A DNA stretch of 64,000 nt, from positions 4,030,001-4,094,000 of the forward strand of contig NZ_CP109149.1 of assembly GCF_035920345.1 (NCBI RefSeq). The letters run 5' to 3'. Positions within the stretch are counted from its first letter, which is position 1. The number at the start of each line of letters is the position of its first letter. Below, piece by piece: positions 43,578 to 52,237 of the stretch. Below the pieces are notes generated by a model. The model ran no database searches and was not told where the DNA came from. It saw nothing but the letters and a program-made list of their open reading frames with translations. Both the position numbers and the translations under genes were made by a program. The DNA comes from Nocardia vinacea (GTDB lineage Bacteria; Actinomycetota; Actinomycetes; Mycobacteriales; Mycobacteriaceae).

Positions 43578-44668
43578 CCATGGACGTGTCCGAATTCCGG
43601 TCCGGCGTGCGGGCCTGGCTGGACGAGCACGATCTGTCCCCCGGTCCGGATCATTCGCTGGACGGTCAGGTCGCCCAGTTGGCACGGGTGCGTCGGGCCC
43701 TCTATGACGCGGACTGGATGCGCTACGGCTGGCCCGCCGCGATCGGCGGTCTCGGCGGGCCCGCCATGCTCCGCGCGATTCTCGGGGAGGAGGTCGCCAC
43801 CCGCGACCTGGCCGAGCCGGGACTCTATTCGATGGTCGAAGTGCTTGCGCCCACGATGATTTCGTATGCGCGCCCGGAGCTGGCGGCGGAAATGGTGCCG
43901 TTGCTGCTGTCGGGTCGTGAGCAGTGGTGCCAGGGTTTCTCGGAGCCGGGTTCGGGCAGCGACCTCGCCTCGCTGACGACGAAAGCCGTTGCGCGCGGAG
44001 ATGATTGGGTGGTCAACGGCCAGAAGGTGTGGACCAGTCTGGCCCAGTACTCGGCGCGCTGCGTCCTGCTGACCCGCACGGCACCCGGACACGACGGGAT
44101 CACCGCGTTCTTCCTCGATATGGACTCCCCCGGCATAACGGTGCGTCCGCTGCGGACGATGCACGGCGTCGACGAATTCGCGGAGGTGTATTTCGACGAT
44201 GTCGTGGTGCCCGGCGACCGCATGCTCGGGCAGCCCGGCGATGGCTGGCGGGTCGCGATGGATCTGCTCCCGCACGAGCGCTCCACCTGCTTCTGGCACC
44301 GCGGCGCCTATCTGTTCACCCGGCTCGACCGCTTGGCGGCCGCGGCCACGGTGGCCGACGATGCCGACCTCGGTGCCGCCTATCTGGCATTGCATACGTT
44401 GCGCTGCCGCTCCCGGCTGACCCAGCAGCGGTTGGCCGCCGGCGAGCATCTCGGACCGGAAACTTCGATCGACAAGGTGCTGCTGGCCGGTGCCGAACAG
44501 CAACTGTTCGACACCATGCGCGATGTGCTGCCCGGTGCGGTGGAGCTGACCGATCCGGAATTGCGTACCGAATTCCTCTATTCGCGCGCGGCCACCATCT
44601 ACGGCGGCACGGCCGAGATCCAGCGCAATATCATCGCGCGCCGTCTGCTCGACCTGGGCAAGGAGTAA
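43574..44668 (+). CDS. Acyl-CoA dehydrogenase, probable catalytic (alpha) subunit of heteromer
   Basis: A 364-aa ACAD with WCQGFSEPGSGSDLAS (FAD loop), VNGQKVWTSLAQYS and LLPHERSTCFWHRG carrying the predicted catalytic Glu. It ends with YGGTAEIQRNIIARRLLDLG. The ATG overlaps the SnoaL-like stop (ATGA), and a shorter ACAD homologue follows 3 bp later. This pair has the structure of the alpha2beta2 steroid ACADs (FadE26-FadE27 type), where two half-competent chains form one active site. Confidence 0.9.
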   Translation: MTMDVSEFRSGVRAWLDEHDLSPGPDHSLDGQVAQLARVRRALYDADWMRYGWPAAIGGLGGPAMLRAILGEEVATRDLAEPGLYSMVEVLAPTMISYARPELAAEMVPLLLSGREQWCQGFSEPGSGSDLASLTTKAVARGDDWVVNGQKVWTSLAQYSARCVLLTRTAPGHDGITAFFLDMDSPGITVRPLRTMHGVDEFAEVYFDDVVVPGDRMLGQPGDGWRVAMDLLPHERSTCFWHRGAYLFTRLDRLAAAATVADDADLGAAYLALHTLRCRSRLTQQRLAAGEHLGPETSIDKVLLAGAEQQLFDTMRDVLPGAVELTDPELRTEFLYSRAATIYGGTAEIQRNIIARRLLDLGKE

Positions 44669-44671
44669 GCC

Positions 44672-45469
44672 GTGACCAGCATCGATACCGATACTGCCGA
44701 GCTCGAACTGCTCACCGACACGCTGCGCAAGACGATGACGGTGACGTGGGGGCAGCAGCTCGATCGGGCGCTGACCGACCTCGGTTGGCCCGACCTGCTC
44801 ACCGAAATACCCGACGTGGCAATACCTCTGGTGTTCCGCCTGCTCGGCGAGACCGGTGCGCACGCGCCACTACTCAACGATGTCATCGCCCACGCCGCCG
44901 GTACGCCCCTCGGGGCAACGCACCCGCTGCCGTTCGCGGGCGGGTCGTGGGTCGTCTGGGAGCGTGCCGATCGGCCCGGTACCACGGTGGACGAGGAACT
45001 CCCCCTGCACCCGGTGCGGACCGGAACCGCTGTCGAGGTGGCGGCCGGTCGCCATGCCCTGGCCTGCTGGCTGCTCGGCAGCAGCCGCGCCATGCTGTCG
45101 CTGGCCCGCCGACATGCCTTGGACCGCAAGCAATTCGGTCGTCCCGTCGCGTCGTTCCAGGCGATCCGGCATCGCCTCGCCGAAACGCTGGTCGCCATCG
45201 AAGGCGCCGAAGCCACCCTCACGGCCGCCGACGACGATTTCGGCGCGCTGCTGGCCAAGGCCGCCGCCGGACGCGCGGCACTGATCGCGGCCCGACACTG
45301 TCAGCAGACACTCGGCGGTATCGGCTTCACCGCCGAACACGACCTACAGCGGCACATCCGTCGCGTCCTGATCCTGGACGGATTGCTGGGCAGCACACGG
45401 GAACTCACCCGCGAGGCAGGCACCCGCATCCGCACCGCGGGCGCGGCACCGCGCCTGGTTCACCTGTAG
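44672..45469 (+). CDS. Short acyl-CoA dehydrogenase homologue, probable beta subunit
   Basis: Only 265 aa, much shorter than a complete ACAD. It keeps the C-terminal helical bundle (SLARRHALDRKQFGRPVASF, QTLGGIGFTAEHDLQRHIRR) but has little of the middle beta domain and no EPGSGSD motif. Such chains complete the FAD site of a partner. GTG start 3 bp after the alpha gene; last gene of the operon. Confidence 0.85.
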   Translation: MTSIDTDTAELELLTDTLRKTMTVTWGQQLDRALTDLGWPDLLTEIPDVAIPLVFRLLGETGAHAPLLNDVIAHAAGTPLGATHPLPFAGGSWVVWERADRPGTTVDEELPLHPVRTGTAVEVAAGRHALACWLLGSSRAMLSLARRHALDRKQFGRPVASFQAIRHRLAETLVAIEGAEATLTAADDDFGALLAKAAAGRAALIAARHCQQTLGGIGFTAEHDLQRHIRRVLILDGLLGSTRELTREAGTRIRTAGAAPRLVHL

Positions 45470-45499
45470 ATCCGAACCGCAAACCCCGAGGCGCCCGCC

Positions 45500-45793
45500 A
45501 TGAAATTCGCTCCAACCGCGATCGGCTATCTCCGCAGCGATGTATCCGGAATACGGCAGGGGTGGGACGAAACCCAGATCCGGAGCCTAGCCGGGCGTCT
45601 CGGCTACAACCTCACCAAAACCGTTGCCTTCAGCGCCAAGACCGACAATCCGGTCGCACAACTGGTCGCCCTGGCTCGGAAGATGAACGCGGACGCGGTA
45701 ATCGCGCCCGACCTGATCCATTTCGGCGGTGCGATACCGCGCGAACTGGACCAGATCACGGCCGTGATCACCGTCGTCTCAGAAACAATCTGA
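45500..45793 (+). CDS. Small resolvase-N-domain-like protein, Nocardia type
   Basis: A 97-aa protein (MKFAPTAIGYLRSDVSGI at the start). It looks like a truncated serine-recombinase N-terminal fold: IGYLR start, VAQLVALARKMNADAVIAPD in the middle, HFGG at the end. The catalytic Ser of a resolvase is absent and no DNA-binding domain follows. Similar small proteins are common in Nocardia and of unknown role. It lies just after the catabolic operon. Confidence 0.6.
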   Translation: MKFAPTAIGYLRSDVSGIRQGWDETQIRSLAGRLGYNLTKTVAFSAKTDNPVAQLVALARKMNADAVIAPDLIHFGGAIPRELDQITAVITVVSETI

Positions 45794-45838
45794 ACCAGAT
45801 ACGAAGGAGTACCAGGTCGCATACGCGGCGAGGCGGTG

Positions 45839-46270
45839 TCAGCTATGCGCCATGACGAGATCGCGGTAGGGAAGGTCGATCACACGGTGGTCTGCGATTC
45901 CGAGTTCGATCTCGACCTGTTCGAGATGGGTAGTTGCTGCGACGGTTTCGGTTGCGGTGACCTCGGTTTCGACGAAGGTTCCGGCTTTGGTGACTGTGTC
46001 GATGCTGACCACGATGTCGTCGTGGTGGGGGTGGCGGTAAGTGGTCCGGGCTTTCTCGACACGGACAAGTTCGATCATGCCGATTGCGGTGAGGAGATGG
46101 TTGGCGGCCTCGGCCTGGTCGGCGCCGTTGAGGAGCACGTTTGTTTCGCGCTTCGTGATCAGGTCGGCGTGGCTGTGTGTGCTGGCGGTCGACGGCGGCT
46201 TGTAGGTGACTTCGGCGAAACCGTCGCGGTGTCGAACCCGAAGGCACTCAACGGGGGTGCGAGTGGCACG
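45839..46270 (-). pseudogene. CYTH-domain protein lacking its N-terminus
   Basis: The minus frame reads like the latter two-thirds of a CYTH/CyaB-type triphosphate-binding domain: VECLRVRHRDGFAEVTYK, DLITKRETNVLL, IVVSIDTVTKAGTFVETEV, LEQVEIELGI. The ExExK N-terminal signature is missing, and no good start lies upstream; a GTG at 46138 would give only 99 aa. I infer a 5'-truncated gene, next to the equally truncated-looking resolvase-like gene. Confidence 0.5.
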
Positions 46271-46647
46271 GGTCGATGAATCCGGGCAAGGTAGCGGCCC
46301 AGGTCGTCGGCGAGATCACTGTCTCCAGATCGCAAACGTCGCATTCGTCGTGTTCAGGCGCTCCGACAACCCGCCGAAGCGGATGGAGCACCCCACACTT
46401 CTCGGCCAGATGCTCGCCACCGCCCCAGACCTGAAGAACTTGTGGCTGCAAGTGATTACCGACTACGACATGGAACGCCGCCCACTGATGGGCCTGTCAC
46501 CGTCGATGACGTTCACCCGCCGCACCGATTCACCGAGCTCCTGGCAACAGGAACGGACATGTCAGCCGTAATCCTTTTCTCCCGCCTGCCGTGTAACCCA
46601 TTTCCTTCCTTGGTGATTCGGCTGCTTCCAACCAACTCTTCACAAGG
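46271..46647. other. Intergenic or degenerate region
   Basis: About 377 bp with only short competing frames on both strands. The most protein-like is a plus frame at 46389-46571 (MEHPTLLGQMLATAPDLKNL near its start), which I do not recognise and which lacks a convincing ribosome-binding site. With the truncated genes to its left this looks like decayed sequence between the catabolic operon and the P450. Confidence 0.4.
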
Positions 46648-48003
46648 CTATTGCCGTTCGGTCACCGTCGCGATGACCGGGAACTTGGTGTTGAGGGTCA
46701 GCGCGGAGATCGGTGTGAGGTCCGGGTTGTCGATGGTCAGCTCGAACCGGCTGACTATGGTCGAGAGCGCCAGCTGCATCTCCATCATCGCGAATGCGTT
46801 GCCGATGCAGAGGTGTCCGCCCGCGCCGAAGGGCAGCCACAAGTTCCGGTCACGGCCGGCGACCGCGTCGGCGGCGAAGCGGTCCGGGTCGAAGGTATCG
46901 GGCCGGTCCCAACACTCGGGGTTTCGGTGCGCGTGGTAGAAGCTGTACATCAGCGGCGTGCCTGCCGGGATGTGGTAGCCCCCGATCTCATCGTCCTCGG
47001 CGGCGCGCCGCTGCCCCATCCATGCCGGCGGTTTGAGCCGCAACACCTCCTCGAGTACCTGCTTGCTGTAGGGCAGCGTGGGCAGGTCGGCCAGGGTGGC
47101 ATGCCTGCCGGTCAAGGCGCTGTAAACGTCATCGCGCAGCCGCTGGTGCACCTCCGGATGCAGTTGCAACAGCAGTATGGCCGACGTCAATGCCGAGGAG
47201 CTGGTCTCGTGACCGGCGAAGAGCATGGTGACGACCTCGTCACGCAGTTCCAGGTCCGTGAGTTTCTCGTTGGTATCGGCGTCCGTGGAGTTGATGAGCA
47301 TAGACAGCAGCCCACCGGTGCCGGAGTCGCGCAAGTCGTCGATCACCTTGTAGACGATGGCATCCATTTCGGCGATCCCGCGCCAGAAACGGCGATGGCT
47401 GGGCGTCGGAAACTTCAAGGGAACCAAGGGCATTCGCACGAACTTCCCCAACTCGGCGTTCACCTTCTGCGTCGCGCGGGCGAAGCCGGTGACCTCCGGG
47501 CCGTTGGGATCCAATCCGAACAGCGCCCGCACCACGATCCGCAGCGTGAGGTGGCTCATCTGCTCACCGATATCGACCGTCCGTCCGGCGCGGGCGTGTT
47601 CGGCCCATTCGTCACACATGGAGTCGATCTCGGCCACCATGATCTCGCTCAGCGCACTGATCTTCTTGTGGTGGAAGGCCGGTTGGACGAGGCGCCGGTT
47701 GCGTCTCCACCGGTTGTGGTCGGCGATGGTCGCCAGCCCTCGCCCCACGAACGGCTCGATGATGTCGTACATCTGGGTCTCGCGGGTGAAGTTCGCCATG
47801 CGTTCCTGCAAGACGTACTTGATGTGGTGGGGATGGGTGATCCCGACCATGCTCCCGTTGATCAGTTGGAACCGAAAGACGTCGCCGTGGTGGGTCATGG
47901 AGTCGGAGAGGAACGAGATCGGGTCGACGACAAAATGTTTGGTATTCCGGAGGCGGCCGGCGACCATCGGGGGCAGGCCGCTGACTGTGGAGGTGGAAGA
48001 CAT
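46648..48003 (-). CDS. Cytochrome P450 (second)
   Basis: A 451-aa P450 with I-helix FAGHETSS, K-helix ExxR in EEVLRL, and haem loop FGAGGHLCIGNAFA. WDRPDTFDPDRF is the PERF-like region. The CIG loop and the general sequence recall the CYP4/CYP102-like clade that hydroxylates fatty acids, unlike the class-I P450 at 11378. It stands alone, with no nearby redox partner and no GAGAAT-type operator. Confidence 0.92.
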   Translation of the reverse strand: MSSTSTVSGLPPMVAGRLRNTKHFVVDPISFLSDSMTHHGDVFRFQLINGSMVGITHPHHIKYVLQERMANFTRETQMYDIIEPFVGRGLATIADHNRWRRNRRLVQPAFHHKKISALSEIMVAEIDSMCDEWAEHARAGRTVDIGEQMSHLTLRIVVRALFGLDPNGPEVTGFARATQKVNAELGKFVRMPLVPLKFPTPSHRRFWRGIAEMDAIVYKVIDDLRDSGTGGLLSMLINSTDADTNEKLTDLELRDEVVTMLFAGHETSSSALTSAILLLQLHPEVHQRLRDDVYSALTGRHATLADLPTLPYSKQVLEEVLRLKPPAWMGQRRAAEDDEIGGYHIPAGTPLMYSFYHAHRNPECWDRPDTFDPDRFAADAVAGRDRNLWLPFGAGGHLCIGNAFAMMEMQLALSTIVSRFELTIDNPDLTPISALTLNTKFPVIATVTERQ

Positions 48004-48044
48004 GACAATAAGTAGAACCGATCTCCTCGGAATCCGGCTGATTT

Positions 48045-48302
48045 TCAGTGGTTGTGACTGGAGGCCAACTCCCGCAACAGGTCCCGGCCGGCAAAGCCGC
48101 TGGCATTCTCATCGCAGGCGAAAGTGGCGCTGTCGTAACAGATTCCGATGGCAGCGCGCACAGCCTGACTGCGGAACATACCATCGCGGCAAGCCCGGCC
48201 ATTGCTCCGCTCTTGCTCGATCTGATCGCAAGCGCCCGGTAGCAACGCCACCAGATCGGCAAGCGAGAGATCGTTCTCGCCGCCGAGTGCTCGCCGCCTC
48301 GC
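48045..48302 (-). pseudogene. Unrecognised gene fragment upstream of P450
   Basis: A minus frame open from a stop near 48303 reads LSLADLVALLPGACDQIEQE, then DGMFRSQAVRAAIG and ENASGFAGRDLLRELA before a stop at 48045. The composition looks like real protein, but only a GTG at 48251 could start it and no upstream part is found. I do not recognise it. The rest of the 48004-48409 gap holds nothing clear. Confidence 0.25.
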
Positions 48303-48409
48303 CTATCTGCCGATTCGACACCGAAACCATCCGCATTCGGCGAAAAGCCATTCCGCCACAACCAGAATCAGCTCCCAGGTCGCCGTCACCCGCACACGCC
48401 GCAGTCGAC

Positions 48410-49192
48410 CTACTGCATCTTTTGCTTCATCTCGTCCAGATGCGCCAGAATCGGCAGCCCGGCGTGACTGAGGGCATTGCCGTGGCCGGTCTGGTGCACA
48501 TCGAAGACCGATTGGATGGCGGCGTAGAAGCCCTGTATGTCCAGCGTTTGATTCACCGCGCGCTTGGCCTGACGCAGCCCGAACGGCGGCATCTTGGCGA
48601 TCTGCGTGGCCAGCGCGGTGGTCTGCGCATCCAACTCCGCACGAGGCACCACCTTGTTCACCATGCCGACCTGCTCGGCCTCGCGCGCGGTCACCGGACG
48701 TCCGGTGAACAGGATCTCCTTGGCCTTGCGCGGGCCCAATTCCCAAGTGTGCCCGTGATATTCGACGCCGCCGATACCCATCAGCACGACCGGATCGGAG
48801 AAGAGCGCGTCCTCGGCGGCGACAATGAGATCGCACGGCCAACACAGCAGCAGGCCACCGGAAATACAGCGCCCCTGCACCGCGGCGATGGATGGTTTCG
48901 GCACATTCCGCCAGCGCAGCGAATACTCCAGATACCGGCGCGATTCGACGTTGTAGATCATGTCCAGGGTGATCTTGTCCGGTAGCGGCCCGCCCGAGCG
49001 CAGATCATGACCGGAGGAGAAATGCTTGCCTTCGGCCCGCAGGACGATCACCGAGACGTCGTCGTCGGCAGCCGCCCGAGCCCATGCCGCATCGAGTTCG
49101 TCCAGCAGCTCACCGTTCTGGGCGTTCGCGACCTCGGGACGATTCAGGGTGATGGTCGCGATCTTATCGGCGACGGCGTACAGAATATGCAT
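48410..49192 (-). CDS. Enoyl-CoA hydratase family protein
   Basis: A 260-aa crotonase: FSSGHDLRSGGPLP (oxyanion hole), VQGRCISGGLLLCWPCDLIV and GIGGVEYHGHTWELGPRKA. The first canonical Glu position is Leu (GGLLLCW), but Glu occurs in VEYHGH, so hydration may use a single acid. The ATG lies 11 bp after the ACAD stop and ends the 51361-48410 operon. Confidence 0.88.
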   Translation of the reverse strand: MHILYAVADKIATITLNRPEVANAQNGELLDELDAAWARAAADDDVSVIVLRAEGKHFSSGHDLRSGGPLPDKITLDMIYNVESRRYLEYSLRWRNVPKPSIAAVQGRCISGGLLLCWPCDLIVAAEDALFSDPVVLMGIGGVEYHGHTWELGPRKAKEILFTGRPVTAREAEQVGMVNKVVPRAELDAQTTALATQIAKMPPFGLRQAKRAVNQTLDIQGFYAAIQSVFDVHQTGHGNALSHAGLPILAHLDEMKQKMQ

Positions 49193-49203
49193 TGCGAACT
49201 CCG

Positions 49204-50379
49204 CTACCTGGGCAGTCCGAGCACCCGCTCGGCGACGATATTGCGCTGAATTTCGGAAGTGCCGCCGGCGATGGTTCCGGCGAAGCTTCGGACGTACCGC
49301 TCGAACCAACTGCTGATGAAATTGTCATTGTTCAGCGGATTGAACGGCGCGGTCATTGCCGGATGGATCAGGCCGTCGGGGCCCTGCGCGGACAGCGCCT
49401 GTTCCGAACCGTTCTGCACCGCCTCCGAGCCGAGCAGTTTCAGCACCGACAGCGCGGCCACATCCTGTTGGCCCCGCGCCTCGCGCGCCAGCGCCGCCGA
49501 CCCGAGCAACCGCAGCGCCTGAGCATCCATGACCAGCGTCGCGTAACGGTCGCGATCGAGGACGGTGCGCGGGTGGAAGTCCTCGATCAACTCCTGCAGC
49601 CGGTCGGCGAAACTGAGCCACAGCAGCGTGCGCTCATGTCCGAGCGAACCGTTGGCCACGCCCCAGCCGCCGTGCAGCGGGCCGACCAGATTTTCCGCGG
49701 GCACCCGGACGTCCTCGAAGAACACCTCGTTGAAGTCCAGATCGTGCGGGCCACAGATGGAGGCGAACGGTCGCCGGGTCACGCCGGGAGTATCGGTGGG
49801 GATCAGCAGCACGCTGATGCCCTTGTGCTTGGGCGCATCCGGATCGGTGCGCACGAAGGTGAGCAGTACGTCGGCGTCGTGTGCACCGGAGGTCCATACC
49901 TTCTGCCCGTTGACCACGAAATGATCGCCGTCGCGCACGGCGCGGGTGCGCAGTCCGGCCAGATCCGACCCTGCCCCCGGTTCGCTCATGCCGAGCGCCG
50001 CGGTGATCTCGGCACGCAAAATCCTTGCCGCCCAATGCTTCTTCTGCTCCGCGCTGCCGAACGACAGCAGCGAGGCGGCGATGATGCCGAGCCCCTGCGG
50101 ATTGAAGCTGTGATAGATGCGCCGCTTGGACAGCTCCTCCAAATGCACATACTGCTGCAGGATTCCGGCATTGCGGCCGCCGAATTCCGGTGGGTTGCCG
50201 GGCAGCAACCAGCCGTGGTCGAACTGCAGCCGCTGCCATTCCCGCGCCCACGGCGGGACCTCCGCACTGGAGATCGGTCGATCCCGGGCGGCCACCGCCT
50301 CGTCGGGCATGAATTCGGTGAGGAAGGCGATGAATTCGGCCCGGAACTCCTCGACCTCGGTATCAAAAGTCAGTCGCAC
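49204..50379 (-). CDS. Acyl-CoA dehydrogenase, probable catalytic subunit of second heteromer
   Basis: A 391-aa ACAD: GMSEPGAGSDLAGL, VNGQKVWTSGAHDA, NGSLGHERTLLWLSF with the predicted catalytic Glu, and AGGTSEIQRNIVAERVLGL. Overlaps the upstream, shorter ACAD by 17 bp, which again suggests an alpha2beta2 enzyme as in cholesterol side-chain degradation. GTG start. Confidence 0.9.
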   Translation of the reverse strand: MRLTFDTEVEEFRAEFIAFLTEFMPDEAVAARDRPISSAEVPPWAREWQRLQFDHGWLLPGNPPEFGGRNAGILQQYVHLEELSKRRIYHSFNPQGLGIIAASLLSFGSAEQKKHWAARILRAEITAALGMSEPGAGSDLAGLRTRAVRDGDHFVVNGQKVWTSGAHDADVLLTFVRTDPDAPKHKGISVLLIPTDTPGVTRRPFASICGPHDLDFNEVFFEDVRVPAENLVGPLHGGWGVANGSLGHERTLLWLSFADRLQELIEDFHPRTVLDRDRYATLVMDAQALRLLGSAALAREARGQQDVAALSVLKLLGSEAVQNGSEQALSAQGPDGLIHPAMTAPFNPLNNDNFISSWFERYVRSFAGTIAGGTSEIQRNIVAERVLGLPR

Positions 50380-51361
50380 GGTACTCCTCGGCGATCAGCG
50401 CCCGGTGCTCGGCCGCGCCGCCGAGCAACAGCTCACCGGCTTTGGCCCGCTTGAGCGCGAACTGCAGGTTGTTTTCCCAGGTAAAGCTCATGGCGCCGAA
50501 CAACTGCATGCCGCGGCCGAACACCTGCGACTGGCACTCGCCCGCCGCGGCCTTGGCCATCGACGCGGCCAGCCGCCGCCGCGGATCGTTCTCCCGGATC
50601 GTCATCGCCGCGAAATATGCCAGGGCGCGGGCTCTTTCGATCGCGATGTGCATATCGGCGGCCTTGTGTTTGACCGCCTGGAACGAGCCGATCGGCACGC
50701 CGAACTGCTGTCGATTGCGTACATGCTCGAGCACCATGTCCAGTACCCGTCGACACGCGCCGACCATGGTCAGCGCCATCCCGGTCGTAGCCAGGTGGCG
50801 CGCAGGCTGCGGATCGACGCGCAGGTAGCGATCGTCCGGAACCCGCACCTGGACAAAGCTCACTTCGGCGATATGCAGCACCGGATCGAACACGGCTGCG
50901 CGCCGCACGGTGACGTCGTCGGCGGGCACCACGAACACCCCGGCCTCGGTCGTGACGGCCAACTGCCGCGCCCGATCGCCGTCGAGCACATGACGCGCGG
51001 TGCCGCTCAGCAGCCAGCCATCCCGGTCGCGCACTGCCGATACACCGTCGTACACCGCGGCGCCCGGTTCACCCGTGCGCACGAAATCCGGTGCGAGCGG
51101 GGCGAATTGGGTCATGGTGGCCAGATACGGGGTGGGGTCCGTGGCCCGCCCCAACTCCTCCAGCACGATCGCCAGTTCCACCGCGTCGGCCGGGTCGGTC
51201 AGCTCCATCCATCCCAGCTCCGCATAGGTGCGCCACAGCCCCTCCGGATCCGCGCCCTTATCGGCAACCTCGCGGATCAGGGTCGGTGGGCACTGCTTGG
51301 CGACCACCTCGCGCACGGTTTGCTGCCACAGCAGTTGATCGGAGTCGAACTCCAAAAGCAT
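50363..51361 (-). CDS. Acyl-CoA dehydrogenase homologue, probable beta subunit of second heteromer
   Basis: A 332-aa ACAD-like chain without a clear EPG-x-GSD loop or catalytic Glu. It keeps the C-terminal bundle (NRQQFGVPIGSFQAVKHKAA, GRGMQLFGAMSFTWENNLQF). It is the first gene of a three-gene operon behind the operator at 51401. The ATG at 51361 is chosen; upstream sequence is non-homologous and contains the operator. Confidence 0.88.
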   Translation of the reverse strand: MLLEFDSDQLLWQQTVREVVAKQCPPTLIREVADKGADPEGLWRTYAELGWMELTDPADAVELAIVLEELGRATDPTPYLATMTQFAPLAPDFVRTGEPGAAVYDGVSAVRDRDGWLLSGTARHVLDGDRARQLAVTTEAGVFVVPADDVTVRRAAVFDPVLHIAEVSFVQVRVPDDRYLRVDPQPARHLATTGMALTMVGACRRVLDMVLEHVRNRQQFGVPIGSFQAVKHKAADMHIAIERARALAYFAAMTIRENDPRRRLAASMAKAAAGECQSQVFGRGMQLFGAMSFTWENNLQFALKRAKAGELLLGGAAEHRALIAEEYRATDF

Positions 51362-51400
51362 CCGGCCTGCCTCCTTGCCACTCCGACACACTCCAAAGCT

Positions 51401-51415
51401 GAGAATATCATTCTC
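51401..51415. promoter_or_regulatory. Operator-like palindrome GAGAAT-ATC-ATTCTC
   Basis: A perfect 6-3-6 inverted repeat between the divergent ACAD operon (start 51361) and the TetR gene (start 51539). Position suits control of both. Confidence 0.75.
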
Positions 51416-51538
51416 CAGTTCGGAAAGTAAGAGTCTCGCATTTGTTCGCTGACACAGCGTCCAGCCAACACGGACACACCACGTTCTCCGGTACAGTGCA
51501 TCCATGTTCTCTCTACATGACCGAGGACCGGAGCGCCG

Positions 51539-52192
51539 GTGACCAGCCCGAGCGAAGAGCCAGCCTGGAAGCAGCGCGCCGTCGAGCGCTCGTTACGGAC
51601 CGCGAAACTGCGTGCCGAACAGCGCGTTCAGCGCTTCCTCGACGCAGCGCAGGCCATCATCACCGAGAAGGGCAGCACCGACTTCACCGTGCAGGAAGTC
51701 GTCGATCGTTCACGCCAGTCGCTGCGGAGTTTCTACCTGCAGTTCGACGGCAAGCACGAGCTGCTGCTCGCCCTCTTCGAAGACGCACTCGTGCGCACCG
51801 CCGACCAGTTGCATGCCGCCGCCGATGCCAAGGCCGATCCACTAGAGCGGCTGCAGGTCACCGTCGAGCTGCTGTTCGAGTTGTCCCGGCCCGATCCGGC
51901 CGCACAGCGCCCGCTGTTCACCGACTTCGCGCCACAGCTGCTCGTCACGCATCCGGCGCAGGTCAAGGTTGCGCACGCACCGCTGCTCGCGCTGTTCACC
52001 GAGCTTATGGAGCAGGCCAAAAAGGCCGATCAGCTGCGCTCGGATGCGAACCCGCGGCGCACCGCCGCGATGGTCATGCAGACGGTCATGTTCATCGCCC
52101 AGTCGACCGGCGGCGCCGACGAGGAGACCGTGCACCCGATCACCGCGACCGAGGTCTGGAACTTCTGCGCACACGGCTTCACCAAGGATTGA
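51539..52192 (+). CDS. TetR-family regulator, candidate master regulator of the catabolic regulon
   Basis: A 217-aa TetR protein: HTH DFTVQEVVDRSRQSLRSFY (about residues 48-66) and ligand domain (LQVTVELLFELSRPDPAAQR, MVMQTVMFIAQSTGGADEE). GTG start at 51539. Perfect copies of the GAGAAT-N3-ATTCTC palindrome flank it, at 51401 and overlapping its stop at 52191. It is therefore the best candidate for the protein that binds all these sites. The ligand is probably a pathway acyl-CoA (inference). Confidence 0.88.
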   Translation: MTSPSEEPAWKQRAVERSLRTAKLRAEQRVQRFLDAAQAIITEKGSTDFTVQEVVDRSRQSLRSFYLQFDGKHELLLALFEDALVRTADQLHAAADAKADPLERLQVTVELLFELSRPDPAAQRPLFTDFAPQLLVTHPAQVKVAHAPLLALFTELMEQAKKADQLRSDANPRRTAAMVMQTVMFIAQSTGGADEETVHPITATEVWNFCAHGFTKD

Positions 52193-52205
52193 GAATATTA
52201 TTCTC
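52191..52205. promoter_or_regulatory. Operator-like palindrome GAGAAT-ATT-ATTCTC
   Basis: A perfect 6-3-6 inverted repeat overlapping the last 2 bp of the TetR stop codon, 32 bp before the thioesterase ATG. TACACT at about 52225-52230 could be the -10 element, which would put the operator near the -35 region. Confidence 0.75.
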
Positions 52206-52237
52206 AGTTCAGGAGAGTTTCACTTACACTCGGAGGC

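Noticed and set aside
45500..45793. Functional serine recombinase
   Set aside because: Only 97 aa, no catalytic Ser in the expected place and no DNA-binding domain.
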